Source: an uncultured Clostridia bacterium (GTDB taxonomy: Bacteria > Bacillota > Clostridia > Christensenellales > UBA1242). Taken from it: DNA of 35,758 nucleotides. Below, one piece after another: positions 1 to 8,900 of this stretch. The stretch lies in the NCBI GenBank assembly GCA_904397185.1, contig CAJFOL010000085.1, forward strand, positions 1-35,758, in the 5' to 3' direction. Under the pieces are notes generated by a model. It did not search any database and had not been told where the DNA came from. It saw only the letters and a list, made by a program, of their open reading frames with translations. The number at the start of each line of letters is the position of its first letter. The first letter of the stretch is position 1. A program made the translations under genes and the position numbers.

Positions 1-36
1 ACCTTAGATACAATTGAAGCATGGGCAGAAAATTAA
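1..36 (+). CDS. C-terminal tail of an unidentified upstream gene (partial)
   Basis: Frame 1 is open from the window edge for 11 codons (TLDTIEAWAEN) and stops at TAA 34-36. The other two + frames hit stops almost at once. A hairpin terminator at 109-148 lies between this end and the converging ylbJ-like gene, as expected for two converging genes. Eleven residues are too few to name a family, so this is a weak call resting on context. Confidence 0.35.
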   Translation, partial: TLDTIEAWAEN

Positions 37-108
37 ATATTTTAATAACCTGTTTAAAGACTAGATTTTTAACTATTATGATAGAGTTAAAACTTTTAAT
101 TGTTTAAT

Positions 109-148
109 AAAAGAGGATATTTTTGATATTGAAGATATCTCTTTTTTT
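109..148. terminator. Bidirectional intrinsic terminator between convergent genes
   Basis: Arm 109-120 (AAAAGAG, bulged G, ATAT) pairs with 135-145 (ATATCTCTTTT), followed by a T-run to 148. The A-rich 5' flank gives a U-tract on the other strand as well. The 3' arm abuts the ylbJ stop codon at 147-149. Confidence 0.6.
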
Positions 149-1067
149 AAAGCATTACAATAAAGATTAAAGATAGCAAGGTTGAAATCATAGCATGACT
201 AAATTTTTGAAGTACAAATAGCCAGACAGGCATATTTAGTTTATTCAGCATTGTCAGTGATTGCAGTATTGTTGATATACCACCAAAACTGATTACAAAT
301 GTACAAGCGACAATTGACCACTTGTTTGGCAATGCAGAGGAGATATCAATACAACCTTTCGTTATTTCAATAATGCCTTCTAAAACACAAGAAACACTTT
401 TGGGGAATAGATTAAAGATAGGTGATAGTGAAGTTATAACTACGAAAAATATTGCAATTATCACACCGACAGAAATTATGCTTAGGGCGGAATCTAAGAC
501 AATACTTGATAGGTCGGTATTTAGTTTGCTTTTATTTTCTGTTTTGTCCGAAGTTGTGTCTTTGATATTTAGTTTTCTGTATAACAAACCATTTATCAAA
601 GCACCTAAAATATGAGATATAAAGATAATATAGCCATAGACAGCATTTGATAACATTCCTATTCCAACTGCACCAATAATGAACATAGGTCCCGAAGTCG
701 AGCAGAAACTTGTCATTTTAAAAGCATCACTTTTTGTTATTTTACCACTTTGGTAAAGGTCGGCTGTCATTTTTGCCCCAACAGGGTAGCCAGAAATGGC
801 ACTTGTCAAAAATACATAAGAAGAAAGAGTTGAGGTTCCAAACAGTTTTTTACATGGCAGGGCAAAGACCTTCGAGACCCTTTCAACAACTTGTGTTGCC
901 GATAATATTTTAGTGAAGAAAATAAAAGGCAGAACACTAGGCAAGACATTAAAAGCCCATGCACTTATGCCGTTTAGTGTTTGTGACATATATAACTTCG
1001 GGAATAACACCATATTAATTATTAAATATAGAATAAAAATAGACAAAAAAATATTATATTTTTTCAT
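147..1067 (-). CDS. ylbJ: YlbJ-like sporulation integral membrane protein
   Basis: This 306-residue protein is mostly hydrophobic, with about eight predicted membrane segments. It carries the small-residue and proline pattern of the YlbJ / nucleoside-recognition Gate family, including a SGYPVGAKM stretch near residue 95 and FCSTSGPMF near residue 125. YlbJ-family proteins act in forespore or spore-coat stages of sporulation in Bacillota; the transported substrate, if any, is unknown. The frame can be read from a TTG at 1079, but the ATG at 1067 is preferred because GGAG lies about eight bases upstream of it. It is one of only two - strand genes and is divergent from pta, sharing about 180 bases of intergenic DNA that holds a + strand promoter. 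Family assignment is fairly sure; sporulation role is from family knowledge. Confidence 0.8.
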   Translation of the reverse strand: MKKYNIFLSIFILYLIINMVLFPKLYMSQTLNGISAWAFNVLPSVLPFIFFTKILSATQVVERVSKVFALPCKKLFGTSTLSSYVFLTSAISGYPVGAKMTADLYQSGKITKSDAFKMTSFCSTSGPMFIIGAVGIGMLSNAVYGYIIFISHILGALINGLLYRKLNIKDTTSDKTENKSKLNTDLSSIVLDSALSIISVGVIIAIFFVVITSLSPIFNLFPKSVSCVLEGIIEITKGCIDISSALPNKWSIVACTFVISFGGISTILQSLTMLNKLNMPVWLFVLQKFSHAMISTLLSLIFIVML

Positions 1068-1083
1068 AAATATCTCCAAAAAT

Positions 1084-1112
1084 TTGACATTACAACTTGT
1101 AAATAATATAAT
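1084..1112 (+). promoter_or_regulatory. Consensus sigma-A promoter upstream of pta-ackA
   Basis: TTGACA at 1084-1089 and TATAAT at 1107-1112 are separated by exactly 17 bases, a full match to the vegetative consensus. Transcription would start near 1119. The next element is a hairpin with a T-run at 1140-1174, well short of the pta start at 1244. Confidence 0.85.
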
Positions 1113-1139
1113 TAGATTAGAATTAAATCACATTAGGTT

Positions 1140-1174
1140 AAAAGGCTTGTACAACTATGTATACAAGACTTTTT
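1140..1174 (+). terminator. Attenuator-like intrinsic terminator in the pta leader
   Basis: Arms 1140-1151 (AAAAGGCTTGTA) and 1162-1173 (TACAAGACTTTT) form a 12-position stem with one mismatch and a 10-base loop, running into TTTTT. It ends about 55 bases after the predicted start of transcription and about 70 bases before pta. It could end a small RNA or work as an attenuator for pta-ackA. No known riboswitch class was recognised in so short a leader. Confidence 0.55.
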
Positions 1175-1243
1175 AGTAGTGTTATATTCATAATAGATAT
1201 TTTATGATGTCTTATTAAAAATCATTATTAAAAAGGGGATAGA

Positions 1244-2227
1244 ATGAAGGTAAAAGAACTTTATAAGAAGGCCCGAGAACTTAAAAAAACTATAGTTTTT
1301 CCAGAAGCGGGCTTTAGCGATAGGACACTAGAGGCGATAAAATACATTCAAAAGAAAGGCATTGCAAGACCGATATTGATAGGGGATGAAAGTGCGCTCG
1401 TTTTAAGAGATAAATCACTTATTGATTATCAAATTATAAACCCACGAACATTTCAAGGTAAAGATGAACTTGCAAAAAGACTTTATGATAAACGTAAAGA
1501 AAAAGGTATGACAATGGAAGAGGCGGAAAAGTTGACTCTTGACCCTTACTATTTTGCTACTTTACTTGTCGATGCTGGGCTTGCGGACGGCATGGTGGCT
1601 GGTGCAGAAGCATCAACAGCAAACACTGTTAGACCAGCCTTGCAAGTGATAAAAGCGAAGAAAAAAGGTGGGATTGTTTCATCATGTTTTCTAATGTTTG
1701 GAAAGAATAAATTTTTAAAAGATAAAGCACTGATTATTGCCGATTGCGGTGTAATAATGCATCCAAACGAAGATGAACTCTATCAGATTGCCTGTCAAAG
1801 TGTTGAGACCTATCAATGCTTAGGGCTTAAGGATCCTAAGGTTGCATTTTTGTCTTTTTCGAGCAAAGGATCGGCTAAAGATGAGAGTGTAGAAGTTGTT
1901 AGAAAGGCATACGAAAAATTTAAAATAACAGGAATACCTTGTGATGGTGAATTGCAGTTTGATTGTGCAATGGTACCGCGAGTTGCAAGTCATAAAGCAC
2001 CACAAAGCCCTATAAAAGGTGATGCGAATATACTTATATTCCCAGATCTAAATAGTGGGAATATATGTTATAAAACCATGCAATATATAGGTGGGTTAAA
2101 TGCAATAGGTCCATTACTTCAGGGACTAAACAAACCTGTCAATGACCTTTCAAGAGGTTGTTCGGTAGAAGATATTGTTACTGTAACGGCAGTAACAGCA
2201 TTACAAGCAAATAAGGAGGAAAAATGA
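1244..2227 (+). CDS. pta: Phosphate acetyltransferase
   Basis: This 327-residue protein is a single PTA_PTB domain, the usual length of the short bacterial phosphotransacetylase without the N-terminal DRTGG extension. It interconverts acetyl-CoA and acetyl phosphate in the cytosol. Family landmarks are GLADGMVAGAEASTANTVRP near residue 110, the SFSSKGSA stretch near 204 and GELQFDCAMVP near 235. An AAAGGGG ribosome-binding site precedes ATG 1244. Its TGA overlaps the ackA start (ATGA, four bases), so the pair is translationally coupled and together yields ATP and acetate, the standard fermentative energy step in Clostridia. Expression probably depends on the promoter at 1084 and may be attenuated by the hairpin at 1140-1174. 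Confidence 0.96.
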   Translation: MKVKELYKKARELKKTIVFPEAGFSDRTLEAIKYIQKKGIARPILIGDESALVLRDKSLIDYQIINPRTFQGKDELAKRLYDKRKEKGMTMEEAEKLTLDPYYFATLLVDAGLADGMVAGAEASTANTVRPALQVIKAKKKGGIVSSCFLMFGKNKFLKDKALIIADCGVIMHPNEDELYQIACQSVETYQCLGLKDPKVAFLSFSSKGSAKDESVEVVRKAYEKFKITGIPCDGELQFDCAMVPRVASHKAPQSPIKGDANILIFPDLNSGNICYKTMQYIGGLNAIGPLLQGLNKPVNDLSRGCSVEDIVTVTAVTALQANKEEK

Positions 2228-3435
2228 AAATATTAGTTGTAAATGCAGGAAGTTCGTCATTAAAATTTCAATTATTTGATATGGAAAATGAAAGTGTAAT
2301 TGCAAAAGGCAATTGCGAAAAAATAGGGTTGCCAGGTTCTTTTATCGGATATAAGACTACTGGCGATAAAAAAGAAGTTATGGTAGATATGCCTGACCAT
2401 AAAGTTGCCATTGCAAAGGTTTTTGAAATGCTGACAGACAAGAAAGATGGTGTTATAAATAGTGTGGATGAGATTGATGCTGTAGGACATAGATTTGTGC
2501 AAGGCGGATGGCTTTTTAATGAGAGTGTTCTTATGAATGAGGATGTGGTTAAAAAACTTGACCAGATTGCCGAACTTTCACCTCTTCATGCTCATGCAAA
2601 TATGGCTGGATATAAAGGTTGTGTTGCTTTAATGCCAAACACTCCTCAAGTAACGGTATTTGATACGTCGTTTCATGCGACTATGCCAGCAAAAGCATAT
2701 ATGTACGGCATTAAATATGAAGATTACGAACAATACCATGTAAGAAAATATGGTTTCCATGGTACAAGCCACAGATATGTTATGGGCGAATGTGCAAAAC
2801 TTCTCGGCAAAAAGCCAGAGGATATAAATATAATCACAGTACACTTAGGCAACGGCTCTTCAATCACTGCAATAAAGAATGGAAAGAGTGTTGATACCAC
2901 AATGGGTCTAACCCCACTTGAAGGTCTTATTATGGGGACTCGCTCGGGCGACCTTGACCCAACTGTTGTAAGTTATCTTGGCAATAAGAAAAATATGACT
3001 GCAGAGCAAGTTGTAAATTATCTTAACAAACAATGTGGTATTATGGGAGTAAGTGGTGTTTCCAGTGATATGAGAGAACTTAACAGTGCTATTGAAGCAG
3101 GAAACGAAAGGGCTAGACTTGCTCTTGATATGCTTATTTACAGAGTTAAGAAGTTTATAGGCTCTTACATGGCAGTGCTTGGAAGGGTTGATGCAATTGT
3201 GTTCACTGGCGGAATAGGTGAGAATCAAGAAGACTTGAGAGAAGAATCTCTTAAAGATATGGAAATGTATGGCATCGAAATAGATGTTGATAAAAATAAT
3301 CATCTTCCACGAGGAACTACAGAAGAAATTAGTACCAAAAATTCAAAAATTAGAGTATTTAGAATACCAACAAACGAAGAACTTTTGATTGCAAGAGATA
3401 CACAAGAACTTGTTATGAAAAGTAAAAAACAATAA
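2224..3435 (+). CDS. ackA: Acetate kinase
   Basis: The 403-residue length matches the acetate kinase family of the ASKHA fold. It makes ATP from acetyl phosphate and ADP and releases acetate. Visible signatures are VNAGSSSLKFQLF at the N-terminus, the RKYGFHGTSH motif near residue 170, HLGNGSS near 207, the GTRSGDLDP segment near 239, and FTGGIGEN near 328. The start at 2224 overlaps the pta stop by four bases and has AAGGAGG just upstream within pta. No strong terminator follows; the next promoter starts about 37 bases after the stop. All expected motifs are present. Confidence 0.97.
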   Translation: MKILVVNAGSSSLKFQLFDMENESVIAKGNCEKIGLPGSFIGYKTTGDKKEVMVDMPDHKVAIAKVFEMLTDKKDGVINSVDEIDAVGHRFVQGGWLFNESVLMNEDVVKKLDQIAELSPLHAHANMAGYKGCVALMPNTPQVTVFDTSFHATMPAKAYMYGIKYEDYEQYHVRKYGFHGTSHRYVMGECAKLLGKKPEDINIITVHLGNGSSITAIKNGKSVDTTMGLTPLEGLIMGTRSGDLDPTVVSYLGNKKNMTAEQVVNYLNKQCGIMGVSGVSSDMRELNSAIEAGNERARLALDMLIYRVKKFIGSYMAVLGRVDAIVFTGGIGENQEDLREESLKDMEMYGIEIDVDKNNHLPRGTTEEISTKNSKIRVFRIPTNEELLIARDTQELVMKSKKQ

Positions 3436-3471
3436 ATTTTTGTGTGACTTATAATTATTTTGTAAAATAAC

Positions 3472-3500
3472 TTGACAATTATAAATAAAATCAGTATAAT
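3472..3500 (+). promoter_or_regulatory. Sigma-A promoter of rpmF
   Basis: TTGACA 3472-3477 and TATAAT 3495-3500 have a 17-base spacer, a perfect consensus. The transcript would carry a leader of about 127 bases before rpmF. There is no reading frame in this leader where the DUF177/YceD gene often sits in relatives. Confidence 0.85.
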
Positions 3501-3634
3501 TGTATAGCATGATATGAATATATCGGGGTAAAGTTTAAGTTACAAAATAGCAATAAAAGTTGTGTTTAAGCAATATAAAGAGATTTTAGACTAAAACCGA
3601 TTAAAATTATAGCAAAACAAGGAGGAAAGACAAG

Positions 3635-3826
3635 ATGGCAGTTCCAAAGCACAAGGTTTCAAAGGCGAGAAGAAATACAAGACATTCTGCAAATTCAAAA
3701 GCAGTTATGCCTACACTTGTTGAATGCCCACAATGTCATGAGTTAAAACAACCTCATACAGTATGCAAGAAGTGTGGAACATACAAGGGTGAAACAGTCA
3801 TAGCCAAGAAAGAAGAGAAAAAATAA
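3635..3826 (+). CDS. rpmF: 50S ribosomal protein L32
   Basis: This 63-residue basic protein opens with the L32 signature MAVPKHKVSKARRNTRHS. Two Cys pairs (CPQC and CKKC, near residues 32 and 45) form the zinc-binding ribbon type of L32. A strong AAGGAGG precedes ATG 3635. It is a single-gene unit, with its own consensus promoter and a terminator directly after the stop. In many Bacillota the gene follows a DUF177 protein; here that frame is missing. Relative to shorter L32 proteins it has a Lys/Glu-rich end (AKKEEKK). Confidence 0.96.
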   Translation: MAVPKHKVSKARRNTRHSANSKAVMPTLVECPQCHELKQPHTVCKKCGTYKGETVIAKKEEKK

Positions 3827-3835
3827 AAAATTATG

Positions 3836-3871
3836 AAAGTCTTTAAGTTTTTTAAAGACTTTTATTTTTTT
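3836..3871 (+). terminator. Intrinsic terminator after rpmF
   Basis: AAAGTCTTTAA (3836-3846) pairs perfectly with TTAAAGACTTT (3852-3862), with a five-base loop, followed by a T-rich tract to 3871. Confidence 0.85.
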
Positions 3872-3889
3872 GTCTAAATTATCAAAAAT

Positions 3890-3943
3890 CACTATATATG
3901 CTATTATGTATGACAGACATAATACGAGATATAGTGTTTTTTT
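3890..3943 (+). terminator. Second, 54-base two-stem hairpin with T-run
   Basis: Outer arms CACTATAT (3890-3897) and ATATAGTG (3929-3936) are perfect complements, and so are the inner arms ATTATGT (3903-3909) and ACATAAT (3917-3923). A symmetric five-by-five internal loop separates the two stems. A seven-T run follows to 3943. It may be a back-up terminator for rpmF. It lies between rpmF and plsX with no reading frame around it. Confidence 0.55.
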
Positions 3944-4067
3944 ATAAAATATGCCTTTCAACCTTTAATAAAAATTTAAAAAGTTTTAATAAAATAGTTT
4001 GCATTTATCATATTTTTTTGTTATTATATTGGTGAGTTTTTAATATTTAGTGATAAAGGAGAAAATC

Positions 4068-5075
4068 ATGAAAGTCGTAGTAGATGCATTTGGTGGAGAT
4101 AATGCTCCTGTTGAAATTGTTGAGGGAGCAGTCCTTGCAGTTAAAAATAATAAAAACCTCGAGGTAATACTTTGCGGAAAAGAGGATAAGATTAAAGAAA
4201 TTTTAAGGGGAAGAACAGAGCGAATAGAAATTGTCGATGCAAGTGATGTTATCACAAATGATGATGCTCCTACAGAAGCAATCAGACATAAACCTAATTC
4301 GTCACTTGTTGTGGCATATGACATTTTGAAAACAAGAGATGACGTTATTGGTCTTGTAAGTGCGGGGCCGACTGGGGCTGTGCTTGCTGGGGCTATAATG
4401 AAGATAGGTCGTATTAAAGGTATATCACGACCTGCACTTGCACCAATTTTGCCAACAAAGGTAGATGGCAGTGATGTTATTATTATTGATAGTGGTGCAA
4501 ACATTGATTGCAAACCTATCAATCTATTGCATTTTGCATTAATGGGCTCAGCCTACTATTCAATAATATATAACAAAAAAGAGCCAAGAGTCGCACTTTT
4601 AAACAATGGTGCCGAAGATGAAAAAGGAAATGAACTTGCAAAAGAAACTTTTCCACTTTTAAAAAATGCCCCAATTAATTTTATAGGGAACAAAGAGGGC
4701 GGTGACTTTATGAGTGGTGATGTTGATGTCATGGTTGCCGATGGTTTTGCAGGAAATGCTCTTTTAAAAGGTACCGAGGGTGCTGTGAAAGCAGTTATTT
4801 CAATACTTAAACGTAGTATAAAATCTCATTTTTGGTCAAAAGTCGGATATCTTTTTATGGGCAAGACTTTTAAAGAGATTAGAGAGCGAGTTGACGTCCA
4901 AAGGAAGCATGCTGGTTCGCCACTTTTGGGTTGCAAAAAGTTGGTAGTCAAAAATCATGGCTCGTGTGATAGAGTAAATATTCAGGCATCCATTGAACAG
5001 ACAATAAAACTGCATAATAACAACTTAAATCAAAGGATAGAAGAGGCAATTGCATCTTTAAGCGAAAAAATTTAA
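4068..5075 (+). CDS. plsX: Phosphate acyltransferase PlsX
   Basis: This 335-residue protein converts acyl-ACP to acyl phosphate, the first step of phosphatidic acid synthesis in most Bacillota; it is a peripheral membrane enzyme. The N-terminus MKVVVDAFGGDNAP is the PlsX hallmark, followed by a GPTGAVLAGA segment near residue 104 and the DVMVADGFAGNALLKGTEG stretch near 222. An upstream in-frame GTG at 4050 exists, but ATG 4068 is chosen because AAAGGAG lies nine bases before it. The neighbours rpmF and rnc fit the common rpmF-plsX-(fab/acp)-rnc order, but no acpP or fab gene is present here, so acyl-ACP supply genes must be elsewhere. Confidence 0.95.
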   Translation: MKVVVDAFGGDNAPVEIVEGAVLAVKNNKNLEVILCGKEDKIKEILRGRTERIEIVDASDVITNDDAPTEAIRHKPNSSLVVAYDILKTRDDVIGLVSAGPTGAVLAGAIMKIGRIKGISRPALAPILPTKVDGSDVIIIDSGANIDCKPINLLHFALMGSAYYSIIYNKKEPRVALLNNGAEDEKGNELAKETFPLLKNAPINFIGNKEGGDFMSGDVDVMVADGFAGNALLKGTEGAVKAVISILKRSIKSHFWSKVGYLFMGKTFKEIRERVDVQRKHAGSPLLGCKKLVVKNHGSCDRVNIQASIEQTIKLHNNNLNQRIEEAIASLSEKI

Positions 5076-5087
5076 TTGTAGATGCTG

Positions 5088-5114
5088 TAGACTTTTTGTT
5101 AAATAGGCTATAAT
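5088..5114 (+). promoter_or_regulatory. Possible promoter of rnc
   Basis: A TATAAT at 5109-5114 is preceded by a weak TAGACT at 5088-5093 with a 15-base spacer. The -10 is strong and the -35 is poor. The start would lie near 5121, giving a leader of about 50 bases. Confidence 0.4.
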
Positions 5115-5170
5115 CATTTTTTATGTAAAAATAAAATTATTTTAAAAAATCTTTTAATTTAGGTGGTGCA

Positions 5171-5800
5171 ATGAATATAAATTACAATTTTAAAGACAAA
5201 AAACTGCTTGATAGGGCATTGACACACTCGTCAAAGTCAGAGTTAAATTATGAGCGTCTTGAGTTTTTAGGTGACAGCATTTTAGATTTTTTAGTAGGTG
5301 AATATTTCTTTAAAAATTGTAGAGATGACGAGGGAAAATTGACTGTGCTACGAAGTCATTATGTTTCTGAAAATAATTTGGCAAAATTGTTTGATAAACT
5401 TAATCTATCAGGCGAAGTGAAACTCGGGAAAAGTTATCAAGGAGAGATTTCAAAGGCGATTAAGGCTGACGTGATAGAGGCTCTTATTGCTGGAATTTAT
5501 CTTGATGCGAAAGAAAAAGGTATAGAAAAAGCAAGAGAATTTATAATGCGATATTTTGACCTTGAAAATTACAAATCCATTGTCGATGACAATTATAAAT
5601 CTCGTCTGCAAGAACTTATCCAAGGCAATTTCAAGTGTAAAATGCAGTATGTTACTGTCGCTTGTGATGATGGCTTTGAGTCAAGTTTCTATATGGATGA
5701 GGATAAAATTTCGGTGGGATATGGAAAGAGTAAGTTGGAGGCTGAGCAACAATCGGCTAAATTTGCCATTGAAAAATTGTTCTTGATTGATAATAAATGA
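5171..5800 (+). CDS. rnc: Ribonuclease III
   Basis: This 209-residue endonuclease cleaves double-stranded RNA and matures rRNA precursors. The catalytic domain (about residues 1-135) contains the signature ERLEFLGDSILDFLVGEYFF near residue 29 with the metal-binding Glu and Asp, and a second acidic cluster in ADVIEALIAGIYLD near 102. A double-stranded RNA-binding domain fills the C-terminal 70 residues, starting with YKSRLQELIQG. It is somewhat shorter than the usual 220-235 residues, with no missing motif apparent. AGGTGG before ATG 5171 sets the start. It precedes smc as in many Bacillota, but smc has its own promoter. Confidence 0.95.
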   Translation: MNINYNFKDKKLLDRALTHSSKSELNYERLEFLGDSILDFLVGEYFFKNCRDDEGKLTVLRSHYVSENNLAKLFDKLNLSGEVKLGKSYQGEISKAIKADVIEALIAGIYLDAKEKGIEKAREFIMRYFDLENYKSIVDDNYKSRLQELIQGNFKCKMQYVTVACDDGFESSFYMDEDKISVGYGKSKLEAEQQSAKFAIEKLFLIDNK

Positions 5801-5840
5801 TTTTAAAAGTTAGAAGATAGCCAAAAATTTGTAAATATAT

Positions 5841-5869
5841 TTGTAAATAACAAAAAAGTTTGTTATACT
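5841..5869 (+). promoter_or_regulatory. Promoter of smc-ftsY
   Basis: TTGTAA 5841-5846 and TATACT 5864-5869 are spaced by 17 bases. The predicted start near 5876 gives a leader of about 43 bases before smc. Confidence 0.6.
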
Positions 5870-5918
5870 ATTTTTGTAATAATTTTGTGGCTTTAGGTCA
5901 CGTTTACATGAGGTTTTT

Positions 5919-8900
5919 ATGATTTTTAAGAAAATTGAAATGGTTGGGTTTAAGTCGTTTGCAGATAGGACCACTATCGAATTTAACGACAACTTTACAG
6001 CCATAGTGGGTCCTAATGGTTGTGGAAAAAGCAATGTTTCTGATGCAATACGTTGGGTTCTTGGGGAACAAAGTCCTAAGAGCCTACGTGGTGATAGTAT
6101 GCAAGATGTTATCTTTAATGGTACAGAGAAAAGAAAAAGCCTTTCATACTGCGAAGTCACTTTGACATTTGATAACACAACACGTTTTTTCAATTTTGAT
6201 TATGACGAACTTGCCATTACTCGTAAGTTATACCGCTCTGGAGAAAGTGAATATCTTATAAATAGGAACACCTGCCACCTTCGAGATATCACCAATTTGT
6301 TATACAATAGTGGGCTTGGTAAAAACGGATACTCGGTTGTAAGCCAAGGCAAAGTTACAGAACTTGTCGATGCAAAACCTGAAAATCGTAGGGCTATGTT
6401 TGAAGATGCGGCAGGTATCTCAAAATATAAAAACGATAAAAAAGAGGCTGAGCGAAAACTTGAAAGGACGACTGACAATCTCACTCGTGTAAAGGATATT
6501 CTGTCAGAGATTGAAAGGCAAATGGGACCTTTAAAGAAACAGGCGGAAAATGCTAAAAAATATCTTGAATATAAGGACAAGTTAAAAGACCTTGAAATCA
6601 ATGCATATATTTATCAATATGAGAATGCAAACGAAGCGAAAGAAAAGATTAATTTAAAACTTGATGCCTTGAAAAAACAAATAGACATTAGGCAACAGGA
6701 CTTAGATAGCACAAGTGCAACATATGATAAGTGTATGTTTGATTTGACTAACTTTGATAAGACCTTGGCACAACTCAACGAAAAGATTTTGGAACTTACT
6801 GTCAACCTTGAAAAACAGGAGAGTGAGACAAAACTTGCAAGGGAGAGAATAAATTATACCTATAAAGAAAATGATAGGTTGAATTTAGATAGGTCCAATG
6901 CTCAAACGGCAATTGAGGCATATGAAACAGAAAAGACAGGCAAAGAGGAACTTCTTAAAGAACTTACTAGCGACCTTGAGGCACTTGAAAAGTCTTTTGA
7001 TGAATTATCTGAGAGTTATTCAAAGATTGCAAACGAATTGACTTTGAGCGAGGATGAGGCAGGACAAGGACAGCAGAGAGTTATTGAAACTCTTGGCTCT
7101 CTAAGTGACATTAAGAGTTCGGTGTCAAGACTGCTCGCCGAGAAGGAACTTCTCTCAACAAATCTAAAGAACTTAAATGAAGATATGCTTGCATTGACAA
7201 GCAAACGTGAGGAGAATACAAATTTATTGTCGCAAAGCAAATCTAGTTGTGACGAAAAAGAAAAATCTCTTGACGAAATTAAGAAGAAGATTGAGTCGCT
7301 TGCAAGTGGCAATTATATTTTAGAGCGAAGACTTAAAGACCTTGACAATGAAAAGGCTAATCTTAATACTCAAATAAAGGTTTTTGAAAATAGGAAGAAA
7401 CTTTTGACCGACCTGCAAAACGAGTATGAGGGCTATTCATATGCAGTCAAAAAATTACTACGTGAGAGCGATAAAAATAGTTATATAAAGAAGAACATTG
7501 TCGGAGTTGTAGCATCGCTAATAAAAGTCCCTGAAAAGTTTGAGACTGCCATTGAGGTGGCTCTTGGCGGAGCGGTACAAAACATTGTCACATATGACGA
7601 AGAAGGGGCTAAAGAACTTATTAAATTTTTGAAAGACAACTCCTTTGGTAGGGCGACATTCTTGCCTATAACTTCTATGAAAAGAAGAAGTTTTGACGAG
7701 AGACTGATTGCGGGGAAACAGGGCTGTTTTGGGCTTGCTAGTTCGCTTGTTGACTACGATAAGAAGATAGATAATGTTGTAAGCAATTTGCTTGGCTCAA
7801 CAGTTATAGTAGACACTTTGACAACTGCCGTCAACCTTGCAAAATCAAGTGGTTATTCGTTTAGAATAGTCACTCTTGATGGTGATGTGGTAAACCCACA
7901 AGGCTCGCTTACTGGTGGTAGTAAAAAAGCGGAATCTTCCAACCTTATTGGACGAGAACGTGAGATTGAAACACTTGGTATTGATATCATAAAACTTGAA
8001 AAACGTGTGGAAGAAATTACCAAAGAAATTGCCTCTGATAATTTAAAGTTTGCCGAGCAAAAGAAGGTTATAGATGAATATAATGCTCAGAAAAATAGCC
8101 TTGAAATAGAACTTGCCTCAGAGAAGGAAAAACTTAACAGTTTCAAGACGATTGTTGAAGAGACAGAAGATAATTATAAAGTTGCTGAGATGGAAGCGAC
8201 AACTGTCCAAAACAAACTAAAACTCATCTCTGATGAACTTGATAGGTCACAAAAAATTGAAAGTGCCCTTTCAGGCAATAAGGTCGATGCTGACGAACTT
8301 ATTAAAGAAAAACGCGAAAAAAATGAGGCTTTAAGACAGGAGCGGGACAAGATAAACAACAATATCTTGACTGTAAAAGTTGAAATTGCCGAGACAAAGA
8401 CAAAGATTTCATCTGTTCAAAGTGATATTGAAAGACTTGAGAATGAGATAGGCAAATTTAAGATGAATATAGTCAACCTTGACGAGCAGATAAAACAGAA
8501 TAATAAGTTTATTGAGTCATGTGAAGAGATGATAAAGCAAAAACTCGCTTCTGCTCCATCTTCCGCTAAAAAGACAGAACTTGAAGAGCATATCAAACGT
8601 AGAGGCGGGGTAGAAGAGGACAAAGCGAAGTTATCTGATAAAATAAAACAACTCGATAGTCAAAAATCGGCGATTATGGATGAACTTTCATCGCTTCGAG
8701 ATAGGAAGTTTAGAGAGGAGATGAACCTTTCTAAAGTCGATACCGAACTTGAACAAATGCAGGAGCGAATTTATGAAGAATACTCTCTTACATATTCGAC
8801 CTGCCTTGAACATAGACGTGGCGATTTTGATATCAATGTGGCTATGCCTGAGATTGCTAAACTTAAAAAGGATATAAATGCACTTGGCTATGTCAATGTC

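Noticed and set aside
2908..3303. 131-residue - strand frame
   Set aside because: Antisense to ackA with no start signal and unlikely composition.
4040..4522. 160-residue reading frame on the - strand
   Set aside because: It lies fully antisense to plsX, has no ribosome-binding site and a Ser/Ile/Thr-rich shadow composition.
5810..6193. 127-residue - strand frame
   Set aside because: Overlaps the smc promoter and start; no ribosome-binding site.
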